Source: Dokdonella_A sp966248875
Lineage (GTDB): Bacteria; Pseudomonadota; Gammaproteobacteria; Xanthomonadales; Rhodanobacteraceae
Reading direction: 5' to 3'
NCBI GenBank assembly: GCA_966248875.1
Contig: CBINBI010000007.1
Location: 1 to 64,000, forward strand
DNA length: 64,000 bases
Shown: in pieces, positions 26,881 to 34,497 of the stretch
Numbering within the stretch: position 1 is the first letter of the stretch
Layout of the letters: the number at the start of each line of letters is the position of its first letter
Notes under the pieces: generated by a model
Database searches by the model: none
What the model was told of the DNA's origin: nothing
What the model saw: only the letters and a program-made list of their open reading frames with translations
Made by a program: the position numbers and the translations under genes

Positions 26881-28257
26881 TCAGGCGCGCGCCGCTCCCG
26901 CCAGCGCGTCGAGGAACGCGCTGCGCCAGGCCGCGATGTCGTTCCGCACCAGGTGATCGAACATCGCGTGCCAGCGCTCGCGGCGCTCGGCAAGCGGCAT
27001 CAGCAGCGCCTGTTCGAGGCTGTCCGCGATGTCGTCGGCGTCGAACGGGTTGATGATGATCGCCTGCGTCAGCTCGTCCGCGGCGCCGGCGAAGCTCGAC
27101 AGGATCAGCACGCCGGGATCGTCCGCGTCCTGCGCGGCGACGTACTCCTTGGCGACGAGATTCATGCCGTCGCGCAGCGGCGTCACGACAGCGATGTCGG
27201 CGGCGCGATAGAAGCCCGCCAGTGTCGACTGGTTGAAGCTGCGGTTGACGTAGCGGATCGGCACCCAGTCGGGCTCCGCATAGCGTCCGTTCGTCGCACC
27301 GGCGAGACGCTCGAGCCGCGAGCGCAGCTCGCGGTATTCCGGCACGTCCTCCCGCGTCGGCGGCGCGATCTGCAGGAACGAGATCTTCGCGCGCCATTCC
27401 GGATGATGCGACAGGAAATGCGCGAACGCCTCGAAGCGCTGCGGCAGGCCCTTGGAATAGTCGAGCCGGTCGACACCGATCGCGAGGGCGCGGTGCTCGA
27501 GGCTCCGGATCAGGCGCTGCGTTGCCGGGCTGTTCGCAGCGCGCGCCGCCTGACGCGCGACGGCCGCCGTGTCGATCGAGATCGGAAACACGCGCACGTC
27601 GAGGCGGCGCCCGTCGGTAAGCCGGACAATGCCGTTGCTGATTTTCGCGCCCGCCTCGCAACGGAAGTAGTCGTGCAGCGCGTCGCGATCACGCCGGTTC
27701 TGCAGGCCGACCAGGTCATACGCGGCGAGGGCCGGGAACAGCTCCTCGTGGTGCGGCAGCATGCGCAGCAGCGCGGGCGGCGGCAGCGGGATGTGCAGGA
27801 AGAAGCCGATGCGCGCCCCGATGCCGAGCTCGCGCAGCTCCGCCGCGAGCGGAATCAGATGGTAATCGTGCACCCAGACCTGGTCGCCGTCGCGCAGCAG
27901 CCGCGCGATGTGCTGCGCGAACAGGCGGTTGACCTCGCGATAGCCCGCGAAGTCCGTGCGCCGGTATTCGAGCAGCGAGGGCCGGAAGTGCAGCAGCGGC
28001 CACAGCGTGCGGTTCGAGAAGCCGAGGTAGTAGCGCTCGTATTCGGCGCGCGTGAGATCGAGCAGCGCGTAGTCGATGTTGCCGTCGCGTTCGGTGTGCA
28101 GCCCCCGCGCGCCGGCCTCGGTGATGGTGCGACCGCTCCATCCGAACCAGAGTCCGCCGCGCTCGCGCAGCGCCGCCTGCAGCGCCGAGGCGAGCCCCCC
28201 GGCCCGCGATTCCTTCGGCAGTGCGACGCGATTGGAGACGACGACGAGACGGCCCAT
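26881..28257 (-). CDS. otsA: Alpha,alpha-trehalose-phosphate synthase
   Basis: GT20 enzyme (458 residues) joining UDP-glucose and glucose-6-phosphate to trehalose-6-phosphate in the cytoplasm. It begins MGRLVVVSNRVALP with the phosphate-binding Arg at residue 10 and a Gly-Gly loop AGGLASAL. WVHDYHLIPL, the signature GVDRLDYSKGLPQRFEAF and the acceptor/donor site LRDGMNLVAKEYVA are all present, so it should be active. It is the last gene of otsB-GH15-otsA: only 2 bp separate the GH15 stop from its ATG. Trehalose here is most likely an osmo- or desiccation protectant. Confidence 0.96.
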   Translation of the reverse strand: MGRLVVVSNRVALPKESRAGGLASALQAALRERGGLWFGWSGRTITEAGARGLHTERDGNIDYALLDLTRAEYERYYLGFSNRTLWPLLHFRPSLLEYRRTDFAGYREVNRLFAQHIARLLRDGDQVWVHDYHLIPLAAELRELGIGARIGFFLHIPLPPPALLRMLPHHEELFPALAAYDLVGLQNRRDRDALHDYFRCEAGAKISNGIVRLTDGRRLDVRVFPISIDTAAVARQAARAANSPATQRLIRSLEHRALAIGVDRLDYSKGLPQRFEAFAHFLSHHPEWRAKISFLQIAPPTREDVPEYRELRSRLERLAGATNGRYAEPDWVPIRYVNRSFNQSTLAGFYRAADIAVVTPLRDGMNLVAKEYVAAQDADDPGVLILSSFAGAADELTQAIIINPFDADDIADSLEQALLMPLAERRERWHAMFDHLVRNDIAAWRSAFLDALAGAARA

Positions 28258-28259
28258 GG

Positions 28260-30050
28260 CTAGAGCATGCTCTCCCAGCTGCGGGAAAGTCGCATCGCCG
28301 TGTTGACGAGACCGACCAGCGAGTACGTCTGCGGGAAATTGCCCCAGAGCTCGCCGGTCGCGGGGTCGATGTCCTCGGACATGAGGCCGAGCGGATTGCG
28401 CGCGGCCAGGAGCTGCTCGAACAGGCCGCGCGCCTCGCCGACACGCCCGGTCACGGCGAGCGCGTCGGCATACCAGAACGAGCAGATCGTGAAGCTCGTC
28501 TCCGGCGCGCCGAAATCGTCGGGCGCGATGTAGCGGAACATGTGGTGTCCGCGCAGGAGCGATTTGCCGATCTCGTCCACGGTCTTGCGGTAGCGCGGAT
28601 CGTCAGGCGCGACGAAGCCGAGATCGGCGAGCAGCAGCAGGCTTGCGTCGAGTGCTTCGCCACCGAACGTGTCGACGAAGCAGCCTCGCGCCGGGTGTAC
28701 CGCGCGCTCCAGCACGACGGCGCGCACTCGCTCGGCGCGCTCGCGCCACAGCCGCGTGCGCTCGTCCAGCCCGAGATGTGCCGCGATGCGCGACAGCCGG
28801 TCGCAGGCAACCCACGACATCACGCTGGAATACGTGTGCACCGCGGCGCGGCTGCGGAATTCCCAGAGGCCGGCGTCGGGCTGGTCGTGCAGGCGCCACG
28901 CGGATTCGCCGGCGTGCTCGAGCCGCGCGAACGCGGCGGCGTCGCCGGGCACCGCGAGGCGGCGATCGAAGAAGAGCTGCATCGCGGCCAGCACGACGCT
29001 GCCGTAGCTGTCGTGCTGGCGCTGGCGCCAGGCGTCGTTGCCGACGCGCACCGGTCCCATGCCGCGATAGCCGGCGAGATGCGGCGCCTCGCTTTCGATC
29101 AGCTCGCGCTCGAAATGGATGCCGTACACCGGCGCGAGCTCACCGTCGGCGGAGACGGCGAGATTGAAGATATAGCGAAGGTATTCCTCCATGCTGCGCG
29201 TGGCGCCCAGCCGGTTCAGCGCGCGCACGACGAAAGCGGCGTCGCGCAGCCAGCAATATCGGTAATCCCAGTTGCGCGACGTGTTCGCCGCCTCGGGGAT
29301 TGACGTCGTCATCGCGGCGACGATCGCACCCGTGCCCTCGTACTGGCAAAGCTTGAGCGTGATCGCGGCGCGGATCACCGCGTCCTGCCATTCGGCCGGA
29401 ACCGACAGGTACCGTACCCATTCGCGCCAGTAGTCGAGCGTCGCGTCGAGCGCATCGCGCGCGTGGCGCGCGGGCGCTTCGGCAAGCGTCTCGTCCGGGC
29501 CGAGCACGACGTGTACTTCGTGATCGAGCAGGAAGGGCAGCTCGTCGCGCAGCATCGGCAGCGGCGCGTCCGTCGTCGCGCGCAGCACGACGTCGTCGAG
29601 GATGAAGCGCAGGTGGTTCGAGCCGAACGTGCGCTCCGGCACGCGCGCGCCGTAGCCGGCCAGCGGGCGCAGGCGGAGCGTGATGCGCGGCGCGCCCGAC
29701 ACGGGCCGGACCATGCGCACCAGCCCCATCGGATGGAAGATGCGGCCGTGCTGCTTGTAGCGCGGCGCGAAATCGATGATCTCGACCGCGCTGCCGTCCT
29801 TGGCCGCGAGACGCGTCACCAGCACGGCCGTGTTCTCGATGTAGTACTGCGAGGACGCGGCCATGCCGTCGAGGACGACATCGAAGAAGCCGCGCTCGCC
29901 GATCCTGGGCGACAGCAGCGAGCAGAACACGGGATCGCCGTTGAACGAGGGCAGGCAGCACCATGTGATGCGCGCGTTGGCGTCGATCAGCGCGCTGACG
30001 CTGCCGTTGCCGATGACGCCGAGGTCGAGCGTGGCCTTGCTGCCGCTCAC
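28260..30050 (-). CDS. Glycoside hydrolase family 15 (glucoamylase/trehalase-like)
   Basis: A 596-residue (alpha/alpha)6-barrel hydrolase of the bacterial GH15 type, without signal peptide and thus cytoplasmic. Typical features are LGVIGNGSVSALIDANARITWCCLPSFNGDPVF at the N-terminus, NTSRNWDYRYCWLRDAAF and a late catalytic-region motif ETSFTICSFWYADAL. The start is a GTG overlapping the otsB stop (GTGA), with GGAG 8 bases upstream; in-frame sequence further upstream is otsB read in another frame. Members beside otsAB have been characterised as trehalases or are annotated as glucoamylases; trehalose as the substrate is inferred from context. Such an enzyme would balance trehalose synthesis. 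Confidence 0.9.
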   Translation of the reverse strand: MSGSKATLDLGVIGNGSVSALIDANARITWCCLPSFNGDPVFCSLLSPRIGERGFFDVVLDGMAASSQYYIENTAVLVTRLAAKDGSAVEIIDFAPRYKQHGRIFHPMGLVRMVRPVSGAPRITLRLRPLAGYGARVPERTFGSNHLRFILDDVVLRATTDAPLPMLRDELPFLLDHEVHVVLGPDETLAEAPARHARDALDATLDYWREWVRYLSVPAEWQDAVIRAAITLKLCQYEGTGAIVAAMTTSIPEAANTSRNWDYRYCWLRDAAFVVRALNRLGATRSMEEYLRYIFNLAVSADGELAPVYGIHFERELIESEAPHLAGYRGMGPVRVGNDAWRQRQHDSYGSVVLAAMQLFFDRRLAVPGDAAAFARLEHAGESAWRLHDQPDAGLWEFRSRAAVHTYSSVMSWVACDRLSRIAAHLGLDERTRLWRERAERVRAVVLERAVHPARGCFVDTFGGEALDASLLLLADLGFVAPDDPRYRKTVDEIGKSLLRGHHMFRYIAPDDFGAPETSFTICSFWYADALAVTGRVGEARGLFEQLLAARNPLGLMSEDIDPATGELWGNFPQTYSLVGLVNTAMRLSRSWESML

Positions 30051-30838
30051 GGGCGTGGCTCCGTCGCGTCGCCGCCGATGAGCCTGGTGATCCACGCACG
30101 CGCCGCAGCCGGGCCCGGCAGCGCGTAGTGCGCACGTGTCGGCCGGCGCGGGCCGACGATGATGCTGATGCCGCCCTGCGCGTTGGTTTCGGCGAACGCG
30201 TCCTCGTCGGTCACGTCGTCGCCGATCATCCACGGCGTGCGGCCCGCGAACGGCGCGATGCGCATCAGCGCCGCGATCGCGCTGCCCTTGTGCACGTTGC
30301 GCGGCTTGAGCTCGATGACGAATTTTCCCTGCAGCAGCTCGTAGCCGGAGCCGGCATGATCGAGCATGTCGCCTGCGGCGCGCCGCACGGCGAGCTCGGC
30401 GTCGGGCGCTTCGCGATAGTGCAGCGCGATCGCCGCACCCTTGTCTTCGACGAGCACGCCGGGATGGCCGGCGGCGGCTTCGACGGCGCGCGTGCGCGCC
30501 GCTGCCAGGCCCGGGTGCAACTCGGGCGTCGCCAGCGCGCCGCCGCCCGGTGCGCGCAGCTCCGCGCCGTGCAGCCCCGCGGCGGCTGCCGCCGGAAGGC
30601 CGAGCAACGCGTCGATGTCGCGCAGCGGGCGGCCGCTGACCGGTGCGAGCGCGCCGCCGAGCCGCTCGTGCAGCGTGCGCAGCGTCGTGCGCAGCGAAGG
30701 ATCGACGACGACCGCGTCGGGCCGCGTGGCGATGTCGAGCAGGGTGCCGTCGACGTCGACGAACAGCGCCAGCGCCGCGAGGTCGGGATGCGGTGGTGCG
30801 GGCAGGACGTCGTTCTTGGCGGCGGGATCGGAAGTCAT
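30047..30838 (-). CDS. otsB: Trehalose-6-phosphate phosphatase
   Basis: HAD-superfamily phosphatase of 263 residues that releases trehalose from trehalose-6-phosphate. The nucleophile motif is FVDVDGTLLD with D28 and D30; motif II is PVSGRP and motif IV GDDVTDEDAF. HKGSAIAALM carries the conserved Lys. The start is the ATG that places the HAD motif near residue 28, as usual for OtsB; the frame stays open upstream but the extension is Arg-rich and implausible. First gene of the trehalose unit; its stop overlaps the GTG of the GH15 gene. Confidence 0.93.
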   Translation of the reverse strand: MTSDPAAKNDVLPAPPHPDLAALALFVDVDGTLLDIATRPDAVVVDPSLRTTLRTLHERLGGALAPVSGRPLRDIDALLGLPAAAAAGLHGAELRAPGGGALATPELHPGLAAARTRAVEAAAGHPGVLVEDKGAAIALHYREAPDAELAVRRAAGDMLDHAGSGYELLQGKFVIELKPRNVHKGSAIAALMRIAPFAGRTPWMIGDDVTDEDAFAETNAQGGISIIVGPRRPTRAHYALPGPAAARAWITRLIGGDATEPRP

Positions 30839-30975
30839 GTCAGGGAAGATTTGCGCGGAAGGATCACGAAGAAAAAAGTCGTGCCGGCGCGGCCGTGATT
30901 CTTGCAGCCGCGCATGTACCGGGCCTGACAGTACCGCGGAAAGCGGAATCTCGCGACACATGCTTTCATTTCGGC

Positions 30976-31446
30976 TCAGCCGTTCGCGAGCAGCCCGCGC
31001 GCGACGAGCCACTCGCGCGCGTCCTCGGCATCGTGCTCGAACCACGCGCGCGCCGAGCCGAGGCGGAAGGTGTAGCCCCAGCGGTCCATGTCCTCGCACA
31101 GGCGCTCGCGGCCGACGCCGGGCAGCGTGTCGGCCAGCACGATCTGAAGATAGCAGGTCGCGTCTTCCTCGATCTGCGAGTCGGACGCGTCGGTGTGGAT
31201 TTCCGCGCGCTTCTCCGGCGGCGCGACGATCAGGTGGCAGGCCTCGTGCAGCAGCGAATGCACGGGCGTGTCGGCGCGCGCGTAGACGCGGTTCGCGATC
31301 ACGCCGGCCTCGCAGTCGCCCCAGTAGCTGCCTGGTATCGGATCGCCGTCGGGTACTTGCTCCAGCGCGAGCGAATGTCGCGCGAGCAGGCTTCGCGCGT
31401 GGTCGATGTCGATGTCCGAAAGGCGAAGGACGCCGGGATCGCTCAC
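30976..31446 (-). CDS. Small HExxH-containing protein, possible zinc metalloprotein
   Basis: A 156-residue soluble protein with the motif H67-E-A-C-H71 and, 22 residues later, Q-I-E-E-D, a spacing compatible with a gluzincin-type third ligand. Family not recognised with certainty. The sequence LLHEACHLIVAPPEKRAE resembles uncharacterised proteins annotated only as hypothetical in xanthomonads. Its ATG is 12 bp after the minE stop, so it appears to be the fourth member of the min transcription unit; otsB follows after 137 bp. Proteolytic activity is inference: HExxH is short and can arise by chance, though the downstream acidic motif helps. Confidence 0.72.
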   Translation of the reverse strand: MSDPGVLRLSDIDIDHARSLLARHSLALEQVPDGDPIPGSYWGDCEAGVIANRVYARADTPVHSLLHEACHLIVAPPEKRAEIHTDASDSQIEEDATCYLQIVLADTLPGVGRERLCEDMDRWGYTFRLGSARAWFEHDAEDAREWLVARGLLANG

Positions 31447-31458
31447 GGCTCGCGCAAG

Positions 31459-31758
31459 TCAGGCCTCACCCGCGGCCGTGGCGGTGTCTGCACCCGGCGG
31501 CTGGCCGTTGCGGTCCGGCAGCGCGACCGACAGCTCGAGCACCTCGCTGTCGCCGTCCTTCTCGACGTGGATGTCGATCGCGTCGGGATCGACATTGACG
31601 TATTTCTTGATTACCTCGAGGATCTCGCGGCGTAGCAGCGGCAGGTAATCCGGCCGGCCCTGCTGCGCGCGTTCCTGCGCGACGATGATGCGCAGCCGCT
31701 CCTTGGCGACGGCGGCGGTGTTCTTCGGACGCGAGCGGAAGAAATCCAGAATGCCCAT
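31459..31758 (-). CDS. minE: Cell division topological specificity factor MinE
   Basis: A 99-residue activator of MinD ATPase that drives Min oscillation. The N-terminal amphipathic membrane-binding helix MGILDFFRSRP, the MinD-interaction segment (AKERLRIIVAQERAQ) and the dimerising beta domain (EILEVIKKYVNVDPDAIDI) are intact. A slightly long acidic/Ala-rich tail follows. The ATG is 3 bp after the minD stop, consistent with coupled translation. Confidence 0.97.
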   Translation of the reverse strand: MGILDFFRSRPKNTAAVAKERLRIIVAQERAQQGRPDYLPLLRREILEVIKKYVNVDPDAIDIHVEKDGDSEVLELSVALPDRNGQPPGADTATAAGEA

Positions 31759-31761
31759 CGA

Positions 31762-32574
31762 TCAGCTCCCGAAGATGCGAGCGAGGAAGCCCTTCTTCTG
31801 CGCGTCGATGAAGCGCATCGGGCGTTGTTCGCCGGAGAGCCTGGCGACGGCGTCGTCGTAGGCCTGACCCGCGGGCGATCCTTCGTCGAGGATCACCGGC
31901 ACGCCGGCGTTGGAGGCGGTCAGCACGCCGGGCGACTCCGGGATCACGCCGAGCACTTCGATGCCGAGGATCTCCTTGACGTCGTCGACGCCCATCATGT
32001 CGCCGCCCGCGACGCGGTCCGGGTTGTAGCGCGTCAGCAGGAGATGCTGCTCGACCGGCCCGTTGCCGAGTTCGGCGCGCCGCGTCTTGCTGGACAGAAG
32101 GCCGAGGATGCGATCCGAATCGCGCACGCTCGACACTTCCGGGTTCACGACAACGATCGCGCGGTCCGCGAAATACATCGCGAGGCTCGCGCCTTTCTCG
32201 ATGCCGGCCGGCGAGTCGCAGACGATGTAGTCGAAGCCGTCCTCGGTGAGCTCCTTGAGGACGCGCTCGACGCCTTCCTTGCTGAGCGCGTCCTTGTCGC
32301 GCGTCTGCGATGCCGCGAGCACGTACAGCGTCTCGAAGCGCTTGTCCTTGATCAGTGCCTGCTTCAGCGTGCACTCCTCGTGGATGACGTTGACGAAGTC
32401 GTAGACCACGCGCCGTTCGCAACCCATGATCAAGTCGAGATTGCGAAGGCCCACGTCGAAGTCGATCACGGCGACCTTCTTGCCGCGCCGCGCAAGCCCG
32501 ACCGCCAGCGATGCGCTGGTCGTGGTCTTGCCGACGCCGCCCTTGCCGGAGGTGACGACGATGATTTCAGTCAA
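31762..32574 (-). CDS. minD: Septum site-determining ATPase MinD
   Basis: A 270-residue deviant-Walker ATPase that recruits MinC to the membrane. SGKGGVGKTT supplies K11 and K16; CDSPAGIEKGA is the switch II/Walker B-like region. The C-terminus AQKKGFLARIFGS is the amphipathic membrane-targeting helix. Unlike in most relatives, the gap to minC is 183 bp and holds a large inverted repeat. Confidence 0.97.
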   Translation of the reverse strand: MTEIIVVTSGKGGVGKTTTSASLAVGLARRGKKVAVIDFDVGLRNLDLIMGCERRVVYDFVNVIHEECTLKQALIKDKRFETLYVLAASQTRDKDALSKEGVERVLKELTEDGFDYIVCDSPAGIEKGASLAMYFADRAIVVVNPEVSSVRDSDRILGLLSSKTRRAELGNGPVEQHLLLTRYNPDRVAGGDMMGVDDVKEILGIEVLGVIPESPGVLTASNAGVPVILDEGSPAGQAYDDAVARLSGEQRPMRFIDAQKKGFLARIFGS

Positions 32575-32592
32575 AGCGGTATCTCCCGGTTT

Positions 32593-32672
32593 GGGGAATG
32601 GAGAATGGGGAATGACGGATCGGCGCGCTGCCCGCTGCGAGCCGATCCTCCATTCCCCATTCCCGGTTCCCC
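32593..32672. repeat. Long inverted repeat between minC and minD
   Basis: Two 32-bp arms (32593-32624 and 32641-32672) match at about 27 positions and enclose a 16-nt loop. The arms contain GGGGAATGG-type units typical of xanthomonad intergenic repeats. Transcribed, it would form a very stable hairpin inside the min operon. Confidence 0.85.
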
Positions 32673-32695
32673 GTGCGCTTCATGGTCTTCGTCTT

Positions 32696-32709
32696 CGGGC
32701 CGAAGCCCG
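32696..32709. repeat. CGGGC-CGAA-GCCCG mini-hairpin
   Basis: A perfect 5-bp stem; read on the minus strand it has a TTCG tetraloop and is flanked by GGG/AAG, giving the GGGCGGGCTTCGGCCCG consensus. It lies in the minC-minD gap beside the long inverted repeat. Confidence 0.55.
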
Positions 32710-32757
32710 CCCTCTGGGTTCCGAGGGTTCGATCATAGGGTGCGCCTCGGCCCACCG

Positions 32758-33537
32758 TCACAGTTTCTGCACCATCAGCTTGTCCCCGTCGAGCCACGCC
32801 TGCACGCGCTGCCCGCGCAGCTCGTCCGGCATCGTCTCGAACACGCGGTACTGGCCGGCGATCGACACCAGCTCCGCATGGAATTCCTGGCAGTAAATGC
32901 GCGCCGAAGCCTCGCCCTGCGCGCCGGCGAGCGCGCGGCCGCGCAGCGCGCCGTAGACGTGGATCGAGCCGTCGGCGATGACCTCCGCGCCGTTCGCGAC
33001 GAGCTTGGTCAGGATCAGGTCGCGCCCGCGCGCGTAGACTTGCTGGCCGGAGCGCACCGGCTTGTCGTGAACGAGGCCGGTCACGACCGCCGGCGGCGGT
33101 GTTTCGGCCGGTCCAGGCGCGGGCTCGGGGGCCGATGCCTTCGCACGTGCGCGCGGCGCGGGCGCGGCATCGGCCTCGGCCCCGGACGAGCGCTCGAATG
33201 CCGCGCGGAATTTCGCGAACAGCGGCACGTCGAGCGCACGCGCGAGCTGCTCGTTCTCGCTGGTGCCGTAGGAGAGCCCGACCGGCGACATGCCGGCTTC
33301 GCGGATGCGCGCAAAGAGATCGCGCACGGTTTCTAGATCCGGCAATGCGGGCAGATGGCTCAGATCGACGACGACCGGCGCGTGCGAGAACAGGTTGGGC
33401 GCGTGCTGCACTTTTTCCGCGAGCTCGCGCTGCAGCTCCTCCGCATCGAGGCGCTTCAACCGGAGATTGGCGATGCCGACCTGTCCGAACTTGATGTCGG
33501 CCACGGGTTCGAGGATGACGCCGGGCGAGGCTGCCAT
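32758..33537 (-). CDS. minC: Septum site-determining protein MinC
   Basis: FtsZ-ring inhibitor, 259 residues. The N-terminal FtsZ-antagonist domain (about 1-110) is followed by a Pro/Ala-rich linker (about 120-155) and the C-terminal beta-helical MinD-binding domain with VRSGQQVYARGRDLILT, IHVYGALRGRALAGAQG and ARIYCQEFHAELVSIAG. The ATG lies 6 bp after the stop of the acetyltransferase gene, so transcription probably begins upstream of that gene. Confidence 0.96.
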   Translation of the reverse strand: MAASPGVILEPVADIKFGQVGIANLRLKRLDAEELQRELAEKVQHAPNLFSHAPVVVDLSHLPALPDLETVRDLFARIREAGMSPVGLSYGTSENEQLARALDVPLFAKFRAAFERSSGAEADAAPAPRARAKASAPEPAPGPAETPPPAVVTGLVHDKPVRSGQQVYARGRDLILTKLVANGAEVIADGSIHVYGALRGRALAGAQGEASARIYCQEFHAELVSIAGQYRVFETMPDELRGQRVQAWLDGDKLMVQKL

Positions 33538-33543
33538 CGTGTC

Positions 33544-34152
33544 TCAGGCTCCTCCGGCAGCTCGCTTCGCGGCGGGCGGCTGCGCGCGAGCGCGCTCGGC
33601 AAGCCAGGGCACGTCGGGAAGCCCGCCGGCTGCGAGATACGTGTCGCGCACGTAAGGATAGCTGCACAGCTCCTTGGCGAGCAGCGCGACGCGCCGGTTC
33701 ACGCCGGGCATCGTCTGCTGGCCGACTTCCTGGAAGCCATACGTGCCGTGGAACAGCATCGAGATGTCGTCGCGCGGCTCGAGGAACACCTCGCAGGTCA
33801 GAAGCGGCACGCGCACTTCGGCGTAGCTCGTCACGTCCGCGTAGAACACGCGGCCGAGCCCGAGCCGGCGGAACGGCCGCGCGATCACGATGCGGTCGAT
33901 GTAGACGAACTCGGGATACTGCGCACTGAACCAGCGGTAGTTCGGACTGTCGTACGCCGTGCCTTCGCGCAGCGCCAGCAGGAATCCTGCAAGCTGTCCG
34001 TCGGCTTCTGCGACGCGAAGATAGGAAGCGTAGTCGGCGAGGCGGGCGATGCCTGTGCCATCGAGCGGGAGGATCGTCGATCCGGCCGCGTTGTTGAGTG
34101 CGAGAATTGCATCCAGCTCGTGCGTTCGCACGTCGCGGACGATCAAGCTCAT
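33544..34152 (-). CDS. GNAT family N-acetyltransferase
   Basis: Predicted acetyl-CoA-dependent N-acetyltransferase of 202 residues. The central acetyl-CoA-binding motif is IVIARPFRRLGLGRVFYADV (R-x-x-G-x-G). Regions before it (NYRWFSAQYPEFVYIDRI) and after it (LTCEVFLEPRDDISMLFHGTYGF) match a conserved GNAT subfamily seen next to minC in Lysobacterales. The start at MSLIVRDV has AGGAG about 6 bases upstream. First gene of the run leading into minCDE; substrate unknown. Confidence 0.88.
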   Translation of the reverse strand: MSLIVRDVRTHELDAILALNNAAGSTILPLDGTGIARLADYASYLRVAEADGQLAGFLLALREGTAYDSPNYRWFSAQYPEFVYIDRIVIARPFRRLGLGRVFYADVTSYAEVRVPLLTCEVFLEPRDDISMLFHGTYGFQEVGQQTMPGVNRRVALLAKELCSYPYVRDTYLAAGGLPDVPWLAERARAQPPAAKRAAGGA

Positions 34153-34497
34153 GTCCTGCTCCTGATCCTGCGCCACTTAGACCCTGCGCAACCCGGCTTC
34201 CTGCCGGAGGCGGACTATCGCGCACGTTCCGAGGGATTATCGCATGGCGGGGGGTTCCGGTCATGGCCGCGCGCGGGCCGGGCCGTTAAGGAGTCGTCGG
34301 CTCGCCGGGCGCGCTTCATCTTCCGCCCGATGCGCTCCGCATGCCTTTCCGTGCGCGGCCGGCCGATGGCCGCGGCGAGCACATTTTTCTCCGGCGCCTC
34401 CGCGGCGGCCGCCGGACGAGACGGCGGAATCGACGGCCTCGGGCTCAGTGACTTTCGGGCAGGTTGCGGCCGCAGGGTGTGCGCCTATGATGGGCGC
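34153..34497. other. Divergent intergenic region
   Basis: 345 bp between the acetyltransferase and the histidine kinase. Apart from the rightward promoter listed separately it contains GC-rich palindromic stretches but no recognisable gene; a reading frame through it joins the kinase frame but lacks protein-like character. Confidence 0.5.
34464..34491 (+). promoter_or_regulatory. Candidate promoter of the two-component operon
   Basis: TTGCGG (34464-34469), a 16-bp spacer and TATGAT (34486-34491). Initiation 7 bp downstream would fall on the A of the kinase ATG, suggesting a leaderless mRNA. Pattern match only. Confidence 0.4.

Noticed and set aside
32715..32740. GGTTCGATCA resembling a tRNA T-loop
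   Set aside because: No acceptor, D-arm or anticodon stem can be built around it.
33355..34497. Long in-frame extension upstream of the histidine kinase
   Set aside because: It runs antisense through minC and the acetyltransferase, and the kinase starts naturally at its first membrane helix.
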